Source of the DNA: Diadophis punctatus similis
Lineage: Eukaryota > Chordata > Lepidosauria > Squamata > Dipsadidae
Direction of reading: 5' to 3'
Assembly (NCBI GenBank): GCA_023053685.1
Contig: JALIGW010000005.1
Coordinates: 29,974,480 to 30,038,479, forward strand
Length of the DNA stretch: 64,000 nucleotides
Each line of letters opens with the position of its first letter. Position 1 is the first letter of the stretch. The notes under the pieces are model-generated. The model was not told where the DNA came from, searched no databases, and saw nothing but the letters and a program-made list of their open reading frames with translations. Of this stretch, positions 55,395 to 64,000 are shown in pieces. The translations under genes and the position numbers were made by a program.

Positions 55395-57980
55395 ACCTTG
55401 ATAAATACTTTGCCAGAGATTCTTCTCTTATGGTATGATGTATACAAAGCATTTCTACATTCATACAGTTATATTAAATATAAAATAATTTTTGTGTTTA
55501 TGCATTGTTTGAATGTTCAGTACAGTAAAGAAAGCTGAAAAATAACGCTGAAACTAACTGGAATTACAGGAAGTAGCACCTAGTTAATCCCTCCCTCCAA
55601 CGGAACAGCTTCAAGCAGTACAATGGCTAACTCGGCTCCTGGCCTTGCTGTCTCCACAAGCTTTCAAAATCTTTTCTGGAACTTTGGGTGATACTTCCAC
55701 ACAGATTTAAAGAATTTCAAGGGAAAAGGGGAAATAAAAAGAAATTATATTTTTCTATATAGAGAAAATGTGCTAAAGGAACAAGATTTGAATCATTGTG
55801 CATGCACATATACATATCCCACTTGGTTTTCAGTGCAATTTACTTTGTGGCAGAAAGATCTTGAAAAGAAAGTTTGCACAATCAAGACAGGTTTTTTTTT
55901 AAAGAAAATACCCCGATGCTCGTCTTAGAATAAAAAGAACATCGCACAAATTCTTAATATGGGTTGAACAAGTACATAAAAGGTTAAAGAAATATTTCTG
56001 TAATTTTGAGGAATGGTTACCTATAATAAAAGACAAAAAAAAAATGAAAAGTGAACCACTGACTATAGCAGAAGCAAAAAACCACAGCCCAAAATACCCA
56101 TTAACACTGGTAGTCTTTGCTATTTCTTTTCCTTTGTAATAATCAATAGCAAAGGTGGAATGAAAAAAAATGTAATTAAAAGAACTATAATTACACTTAA
56201 TTGTGTGTATGTTGTCTGTAAAAGTGCAGGTACAAAATATTTGTACCTGAAAAATGGATGTTTATATTTTACCAACCCAAACATTCGTGGAAAAGTAGCT
56301 ATTACTCAGTGTGCCATTATTTATTTCTATTGGAGATATGTGTTGGCATTTACTCGTACTGAAAATATGTAGCTAAATAAATATAAGGACATGAACATGA
56401 GCAGCAGTCACTACAAATTTTTCTTCTGAGTAAACATGCCGGTAAATTCCTATTTACCTTTCTTAGGCAGTCTGTCAACTGCACCTGAAGTTCTATAACA
56501 ATTGTGGCTTACTACCAGGAATATTTCGCTTTGTATCTTTTCAGTCTGCATCCAGCTCAAATAATACGATTGCCATATATTTTAGCACAAGTTTACCCAC
56601 ATAGAATGGCTGTTAAGAATACATTTAAGAGTCTCTCCCCTGAGATGTAAAAGCTAAAATGAGATAGAAGAAAAGGAATTTGGAGAGTGCTCACCGGTTT
56701 AGTTACTCTGATAGTTGCTATTTTTTCCCCATTTTTCTTTTTGCTTGTACTATTTGTATTTTGCTTTCTGCTTAGAGTTCAGGTTCATTCTGGGCTGGAG
56801 GTCCGTCCCCCCCCCGGCGCAATGAAATTCTGCACAAACATTTATTTTTATAGCATCTCTGTCTCTACACCTAATGGGGGTATTCTTTATACAACTACCA
56901 GCATTAAATTTAACAAAATTTCATTACTTCCAGAACTTTCTCTGAATATCATAATTATATGCAGTACACCATTCATGAACACAAGGCATTGAATAGGTAC
57001 TAAGCATTGAGAGCCTAGTCAGGCATGAAGCTCTTAGACACTTTTGAACTTTAATTCTTATCAACCTTGCTTGCCTTGGCAAATGGTTAGGAATCATGGG
57101 AGTCCCCATTCAAAAATAATTAAAAGTCCTGACCAGAAGATGAATCACAATGTATGATTCATCGAATAGTGTGACTTTCCAAATCCATTTCAGTCTGGCT
57201 TTAGATCTAATTTTGGAATTTTTAGTTACTATACCAAATATTCCTCTCTAAGTATTGAGCAAGATGCAATTTTTTTAATGTTCCATGGACTTTGGGGTAC
57301 TTTGACGCAAACAACCTTTGGGACCAAGTAGTTTGAGTGAGAATTTACCATAAGATGTTTCAACTCTTCCTGAACAAGGGACTAAATTTAATATGTTGCT
57401 TATGTCTTTCCTTCCTTATGCATCCAACTGACAGGTCACACAAAGATTTGGAGTTCAGTGTTAGTAAGAAGCAAATGACACTGAATTCCCTATCTTCTTT
57501 CCCCCTTGTTCTAGACAAGCCAAAAATGTCATGAATGTTTGTACCAGTAACATTGGTACACTGGATCTTTAGCAAAACAAGTTTCATGCAGAGAAGAGAA
57601 AAGCACACTGATTGGTACAGCTGATCTGGAAACGAAATTCCTCAAAATCTGCTTGAAGTTACTCAGGTTTTTCAGTCTTCTCCAACATGAGATAGCTTTG
57701 AGAAGTGAAAACAGAAAGGAAAGAAAAATATCTATCAATATTAATCACCATTTAGAATGTTAATATTACAATCATAAATTGTTTTCTTTTTCATCCAAAG
57801 TTAAATATAGCAACCACTGCAACTTACATCAAAATATTGGCCCTATGATTATGGTTTCTATTTTGTATCTTGTATTTACCATGTGCTGCATGATGTGACC
57901 AGTGATCACTCTGCATGCACTGGTGCCACAAACTACATTTTCTCCTGAAGGCTGCAAATCAGGTCAAAATGATAACAATG
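55395..57980. other. Intergenic, no feature recognised
   Basis: AT-rich sequence right of the DIRS element. Short frames only. Confidence 0.6.
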
Positions 57981-57984
57981 TCTG

Positions 57985-58065
57985 AAATGGTATAGGATGT
58001 CCTGTTTGAGCAGGGGTTGGACTAGAAGACCGCTAAGGTCCCTTCCAACTCTAATGAAGTTCTAT
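57985..58065 (+). mobile_element. Short CR1 3' end fragment
   Basis: GAGCAGGGGTTGGACTAGAA and AAGGTCCCTTCCAACTCTAA match the CR1 3' terminus; less than 100 bases remain. Confidence 0.7.
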
Positions 58066-58544
58066 GTCTTGTGCATTTTAGGTATTTTAGCTTATGAAGA
58101 TTGAAAATAAAAATTGTTTTGAAATGCAATGTCACTAGAGCTGCATGGAAGAGCACATGACTCCATTATTAAACAGTTGCAGTTGTCTTCCATTGTCTTC
58201 CATTCAGTTCAAGATGCTACAAATAGTTTTCCAACCCCTTTTTACAGTTCAATATGCTGCCAGTAATTTTCAAAGCATTTATTATTTTCTTCATTAAAGA
58301 TAAACATAGCCGCTCACTGAATTTCCTGCACTTGGGAGTTAAGCAAGTCTTAGCCTGATTAGTACAATCAAAACTCTGTATGCATTTTAAATCGTACTGA
58401 TCTCTATGTTATTAAATTGTTTTCGTTCATGTGAGGAAAGATGTTTCATGCCTTTTTGTACTAGGGTTGAATTATTGGTTTAACTTGTTATTAGCCATAT
58501 TTTCTCCTTTCCAAAGGGAAGCCAGGGAAATAAATATATAATAT

Positions 58545-58605
58545 ATAGTGGTTAAAATGTTGGCCTGGAAATAACAGGGTTCAAATCCCTACATGGCTAT
58601 AATCT
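58545..58605 (+). repeat. tRNA-like SINE head
   Basis: TAGTGGTTAAAATGTTGGCC and GGGTTCAAATCCCTACATGG resemble A and B boxes of a SINE head. Only about 60 bases are recognisable and no clear tail follows. Confidence 0.45.
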
Positions 58606-58609
58606 TGGC

Positions 58610-59815
58610 AGAGGATGTTAGTAGATCAATCATAATGATTAGTAATAACACAGCTTTTTTATTTTGGCTTAACAAATTAGGTGAGCATCATTTGGCTTTT
58701 GGTTTAGCACAATATGGGCAAACACATCCATTCTCTCTTAGCCTAACCTATTCCACAGTTCTCTTTTTCATGCCTTTAGTGTAATAATTAGCTGACTAGT
58801 TCAGCTTAGATAAATACCCTGCTAGGAATGCTCTGCCTAGAGCCACTCAATAAATCACTTACTCTTGGATTTGAGTTTTTGTGTGTGTTGCTGCTGCCGC
58901 CAAGTGTTCACAACTCAGAGGAGCAGCCTCTTAAATCTCCTGCCTTGCTTCTTCCTCATATTTCAGTCTACACACGTGCACAACCAGAGTGCTCAAAATG
59001 TAGACAACTAAATGCATACCTATAACCCAATGCGTATGAATCAGATATTTTTAAAACATGATTGTTTCATTAGCGAATGGTCTTTTAATATTTGTACATA
59101 TTTTTTGGTGTTGTGAGGCATTCTGAGAGTGGCTACCATGGAAAAGTTGCATACAAATAAAATATTTTGATGATTATATTGTATATCAAGATATATTATA
59201 GCTTTCAAATTTAATTATCAGTCCAGAAATAAATCTCCACTGGCTGAATCTACCAAATTGTTTGTGACATGGCAACTTTTTAAAAATATTGTTGTTTGGT
59301 TTTTAAAATACAATTCTAATCATGGTCAATACAATATTCTAAATGAATTATAAAAACCAATCCAATTTTAACTGTGGAAATCATGTTGATATTTTGTTCA
59401 TTTTAAAAACATTTTTTCTATTTTTAAATATTGTTTTATCAATCTTTAAAATAAGAAAGAATTTAGGTCTAAATGAATGCTTTCTTTCCATCTTGAGTTT
59501 TTCAACTATTACAAAAACTTTATATTATTGGGTCAAACAAAATCAGTTTTTTTAAAAAATAATGGTTATGAAGCAAACATTTCAAAAAATGTTTTGGGAA
59601 AAAATGTCTTCCACTAGGTAATGTGTTCCCATGGTGTCTTTTTTCTTTCTTTCATAGAAAACAAAACAAAATACTTTTCAAATCTGGAGCCTCAGAGGAA
59701 AGTTTTCCATAACAATAATCCATTCCTCAAAAGATCAATGCCCTTAGAAACATAACCAGAAACCTTTAGTGTAATAAACAAGGTTGACTTTTCTACAATG
59801 CTGTATTTCCTTTGG
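58610..59815. other. Intergenic, no feature recognised
   Basis: AT-rich sequence; nothing conserved seen on either strand. Confidence 0.6.
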
Positions 59816-59819
59816 CATA

Positions 59820-60435
59820 CCGTATTTTTCGGAGTATAAGACGCACCTTAGTTTTTGGGGAGGAAAATAGGGGAAAACAATCTGCCTACCAGGTATTCAT
59901 CTGGCTAGCATCCTTAGTCTGGTCAGCTTCAGCACATTATTTTATCCCCTGGTTAGGACTTTAAAAAACCTTCTTCTGAGAGAGTAACAATGGAAGAGCA
60001 TGCAAGCCAGTGAGAGCTGGGAAGATAATTAGCACCTGGTTAGGGCTAGAAAAAAACTTATTCGGAGCAGCTTCAGCACATTATTTTATCTCCTGTTTAG
60101 GACTTAAAAAAACCTTCTTCTGAGAGAATAACAATGAAAGAACCTGCAAGCCAGTAAGAGCTGGGAAGATCATTAGCACCTGGTTAGGGCTAGAAAAAAA
60201 ACTTATTCGGAGTAAGCAGAGCAATGAAAAAAAATTCTGCAAAGACTTAGGGCTGGAAAAACATTCTTTGGAGAGAGTAACAATGAAAAAGCCTGCAAGG
60301 TAAGAGCTGGGAACATCTGTTAGCACCTAGTTAGGGCTGGGGGAAAAAAAGCTACATTCGAAGTATAAGACGCACCCAAATTTTCAGCCACTTTTAGGGA
60401 GGAAAAAGGTGCGTCTTATACTCCGAAAAATACGG
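59820..60435 (-). mobile_element. TA-flanked inverted-repeat transposon, subtype B copy 3
   Basis: Same family, reverse orientation relative to 14610 and 22960, TA-flanked with intact ends. Internal roughly 130-base repeats are present. Lies in the gene-poor right part of the window. Confidence 0.87.
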
Positions 60436-60865
60436 TATGTTTACCTTTGTTCCTTGCTTATTATTCCAGGCTACTTTCAGCCAAAAGTTTTGCTTAGCTT
60501 TGCTTGTCTTTCCATATTATTTACTCAAATGGATTTTACAAGTTCATCTTCATGCTGTATAATTAAGGCTTGACATATATGATCAATGTATCACACTGTC
60601 GGCATGGAAAGTGCAAGCTAACAACTGCTTTTGTAGTGAGCGCAGCAGTATCTCAACAACCAAAGCTGCTTGAATTTTATGAATTTTGAGAAGTGGCAGA
60701 ATACAAGATGAAAGAGTTATAGGTGATGGACATTTTTAATAGTATAGTGCATCCCTTTTATTCCAGGTGTTTTGGGCATTGTTTTATGTTTCAGCAGTGT
60801 ACGATTTTTTTTGAAAATTATCTTGATGTAGCTTTCCAAGTACTGCTAGGGTAATATTTTTTTAG

Positions 60866-60941
60866 AATACAATATAGAATAGAATAGAATAGAATAGAAT
60901 AGAATAGAATAGAATAGAATAGAATAGAATAGAATAGAATA
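60866..60941 (+). repeat. AGAAT pentanucleotide microsatellite
   Basis: About 15 units of AGAAT (ATTCT on the minus strand) directly after the CR1 3' end; the LINE tail, probably expanded after insertion. Confidence 0.95.
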
Positions 60942-60952
60942 ACAGAGTTGGA

Positions 60953-63100
60953 AGGATACCTTGGAGGTCTTCTAGTCCAACCCCCTGCTTAGGCAGGAAA
61001 CCCTACACCACTTCAGACAAATGGTTATCCAACATCTTCTTTAAAAATTCCAGTGTTGGAGCATTCACAACTTCTGGAGGCAAGCTGTTCCACTGATTAA
61101 TTGTTCTAGCTGTCAGGAAATTTATCTTTAGTTCTAAGTAGCTTCTCTCCTTGATTAGTTTCCATCCATTGCTTCTTGTTCTACCCTCAGGTGTTTTGGA
61201 GAATAGTTTGACTCCCTCTTCTTTGTGGCAACCCCTGAGATATTGGAACACTGCTATCATGTCTCCCCTAGTCCTTCTTTTCATTAAACTAGACATACCC
61301 AGTTCTTGCAACCATTCTTCATATGTTTTAGCCTCCAGTCCCCTAATCATCTTTGTTGCTCTTCTCTGCACTCTTTCTAGAGTCTCAACATCCTTTTTAT
61401 ATCGTGGCGACCAAAACTGAATGCAGTATTCCAAGTGTGGCCTTACCAAGGCATTATAAAGTGGTATTAACACTTCACGTGATCTTGATTCTATCCCTCT
61501 GTTTATGCAGCCTAGAAGTGTATTGGCTTTTTTGGCAGCTGCTGCACACTGCTGGCTCATATTTAAATGGTTGTCCACTAGATCCCTCTCACAGTTACTA
61601 CTGTTACTACTGTTGAGCAAGGTACCACATATACTGTACCTGTGCATTTTGTTTTTCTTGCCTAAATGTAGAAGCTTACTTTTTTCACCATTGAATTTCA
61701 TTTTGTTAGATAGCGCCCAATGTTCAAGTCTGTCAAGATCCTTCTGTATCTTTTTTTTTTCAATTTTTTTCCTCCACCACTTTTACAATTCAATAGGCAT
61801 ATACCTTAAAATGTTACAATAAAATACACAATTTTACATTTATAATCCATCATTCAAAAGTCAATATCTTATACAAACGCTTACATCATCGATCATCAGT
61901 CTGTTCTGCTTTTATTTCCCATTGCACTTCCCTCTCTCTATCTCCATCATCTCCTCCTACTTTCTTACTCCTTCACTCCTCCTCTACTCTCTCGACTCCT
62001 TTTCTTCCTCCCCTTCTACTTCCTCTTACACTCTCTTTGCCTTCCTCTGAGTACTCTTTTGTGCTAAATCTTCTTATATTGATGATATAAGGCTGATGAA
62101 ACAATCTCTAATTTAGACTCATCATATCTCTTCTAAGAAAAAAGAATCTTTTTTATTATTATTGTTATATCATTTCTTTATATATAATACTTTATTCTAG
62201 GTATATGCTGCTAACTTCATCTTACCTCCAAAAAAGATCCTTCTGTATCTTAAGCCTATCTTCTGGAGATTGGCTATTCCTGCCAGTTTGGTGTCGTCTG
62301 CAAATTTGATGAGTTCTCCATCTATCCCCTTGTCAAAGTCATTGATGAGGATGTTGAAGAGTACTGGGCCTAAAATAGAGCCTTGGGTTACTCCACTGCA
62401 TACTTCCCTCCATGTAGATGCAGTTCCATTGAGCACTACACATTGAGTGTGATTGGTCAGCCAGTTTTGAATCCATCTGGTGGTGTTGCTGTCTAACCCA
62501 CATTTTTCTACTTTATCTAGTAGTAGGTTATGGTCTACTTTATCAAATACGTTACTGAAGTCCAAGTAAATTATATCGACAGCATTCCTCTGGTCCACTA
62601 ATTTTGTCACTTTGTCAAATAATGCAATAAGTCTGGCATGATCTGTTTTTGACAAACCCATGTTGGCTTTTGGTTATTACTTTGTTTGCTTCTAGGTGTT
62701 CATTGATTCATTGCTTGATTATCTTTTCCAGAATCTTCCCTGGTATTGAGGTCAGGCTGATAGGTCTGTAGTTTTCTGGATCTATTTTTTTCCCTTTTTT
62801 GAAGATGGGAAATATATCAGCTTTTTTCCAGTCCTCTGGCAGTTCCCCGGTGCTCCAGGATCTTTGAAAGATATAGTTCAGTGGTTCTGAGATCTCGTCT
62901 GCCAGTTCCTTCAAAACCTTGGGGTGTAATCCATCCGGTCCTGGTGATTTGAACTCGTCTAGGGTAGACAGGTGTTTACTTACCATTTTCTGCCCTATTT
63001 TAACTTGTGTTCCTAATCTGTTTTTTGTGGTGCTGTTTTTGATAGGTTGGACTGTTTTTTCCCTTTGAGTAAAGACAGTAATATTTTTCACTTTTCAGAT
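60953..63100 (-). mobile_element. CR1-type LINE, partial ORF2, split by an L1 tail
   Basis: Minus-strand reverse transcriptase: SPGPDGLHPKVLKELADEIS and ENYRPISLTSIPGKILEKII at 62700-63000, [20 protein letters not shown] near 62560, [20 protein letters not shown] and FADDTKLAG at 62290-62400, then the C-terminal LVRPHLEYCIQFWSPRYKKD and WNSLPPEVV to 61003, and a 3' UTR to about 60945 followed by AGAAT pentamers. There are stops in the frame near 62690 and an insert at 61753-62233. The 5' half is missing. Confidence 0.9.
61753..62233 (-). mobile_element. L1-mobilised 3' UTR insertion inside CR1
   Basis: On the minus strand this segment ends in an A-rich tail and is bounded by identical 18-base copies AAGATCCTTCTGTATCTT at 61735-61752 and 62234-62251. 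Tail plus long target duplication mark L1-machinery retrotransposition. No ORF; it is likely a truncated L1 3' UTR. Confidence 0.75.
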
Positions 63101-63499
63101 TTTTTGGGCTTCAGCTCTTATTCGCTTTTGCCAGCAACATTTTTGACAAGAGCTGTGGAAGTCGTAAGGCAAAATTTATGAAGCACCTTTGAAGCTTCAA
63201 AGGAACAGGGAGATGGAAGTCTGGGAATAGCAATAGTAGCAGAGTTAGAGGGAGGTCAACAGGTATGTTTGCTCACTGCAAAAAGTATAGAATAAACTTT
63301 AGTTCAAACTACTAAATGATTTAGTCCCATAGCAAGAATACGAAATAAATCAGTTTATAGCTGAATAAAAAATAATAAATGGCAGAAGTAGGGGAAAAAG
63401 AGACTAAGACAGTGGTAGTGTTTTGTTTTTCATTTTTCATTTTGAACCTTCCTAAGTATATTTTAACATAGATGCCAAGCAAGCCTCATTATAGAGAGG

Positions 63500-63666
63500 G
63501 TCCTGCCACTATCAAGAACAATTTGTCTCCAGTTGTGGATGCTCCAACACTGGAGGTTTTTAAGAAGAGATTGGACAGCCATTTGTCTGAAATGGTATAG
63601 GGTTTCCTGCCTGAGCAGGGGGTTGGACTAAAAGACCTCAAGGTCCCTTCCAACTCTGTTATTCTG
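63500..63666 (+). mobile_element. CR1 3' end fragment
   Basis: Plus-strand CR1 terminus: TTTTTAAGAAGAGATTGGAC, AGCAGGGGGTTGGACTA and AAGGTCCCTTCCAACTCTG, ending TTATTCTGTT. Strand is opposite to the larger CR1 nearby. Confidence 0.8.
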
Positions 63667-63795
63667 TTAAGAATACTTTTCGCCATAGCTGGGTTAATTT
63701 GTATACAGAAGATGGTGGGAACATTGATTGTCAGATACTCTTTTGCTTTGTTCAAAATATTACTTAATTTAATATTACTTAAAGCACTAGACGTT

Positions 63796-63830
63796 TGTGT
63801 GTGTGTGTGCGCGCGTGCGTGCGTGCGTGC
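63796..63830 (+). repeat. TG/CG alternating repeat
   Basis: GTGTGTGTGTGTGCGCGCG followed by TGCG units; alternating purine-pyrimidine. Confidence 0.9.
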
Positions 63831-64000
63831 ACTAACTGAACTCTGGTGCAGTTATTCTTTAAATCAGCTCTGTGCAAGGAGGTCTTCTTTCCTTTCATCA
63901 TGACCTTACGGCTAATGACACTGACCATGACCCTAGTTAAGATGTTGTCAGAAATGGGCTTAAGATTTGTTTTTTCTTTTCCTTCCATCCCTAAATTTGA

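Noticed and set aside
61505..61822. Plus-strand frames over the CR1 element
   Set aside because: Antisense shadows of the CR1 reverse transcriptase.

Overview
The window is vertebrate nuclear DNA, most likely from a squamate reptile and probably a snake. This rests on three things: spliced exons of two vertebrate genes (SHTN1 and ENO4), a squamate-like repeat mix (CR1-type LINEs with ATTCT pentamer tails, BovB, L1, DIRS, Sauria-type SINEs, many hAT- and mariner-like MITEs), and generally AT-rich DNA. The species was not determined. No prokaryotic, viral or CRISPR content was seen. Layout: 1-5059 is the last intron of SHTN1 (+ strand), mostly an old L1 on the minus strand split by a TA-flanked DNA transposon. 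The SHTN1 terminal exon is at 5060-5264. About 5 kb of convergent intergenic DNA follows. ENO4 (enolase 4) then fills 10190-40652 on the minus strand. I could place 14 coding exons by splice sites and protein similarity; they join in one frame to 1905 coding bases (634 residues plus stop). The ENO4 introns are loaded with transposons, several nested. A CpG-rich first exon lies at 40.47-40.65 kb, with an RFX-type X-box candidate just upstream of its start codon. From 40.8 kb to the right edge I found no host coding exon; the neighbour expected from mammalian synteny (HSPA12A) is not seen. This part holds old repeats, a decayed BovB (47.9-49.1 kb) with a SINE inside it, a 5.4 kb decayed DIRS-type tyrosine-recombinase retrotransposon (49.9-55.4 kb) with its terminal and internal complementary repeats still visible, and a CR1 LINE (60.9-63.1 kb) split by an L1 tail with an 18-bp target duplication. 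How the genes relate: SHTN1 and ENO4 are convergent, as I recall for the mammalian locus. SHTN1 encodes shootin-1, a neuronal polarity and actin-clutch adaptor. ENO4 encodes the divergent enolase of the sperm flagellum. They are neighbours, not pathway partners. The least familiar element is a TA-flanked inverted-repeat family (six copies, two internal subtypes) whose ends reuse a GTGCGTCTTATAC motif; two copies of one subtype carry a tRNA-like module.
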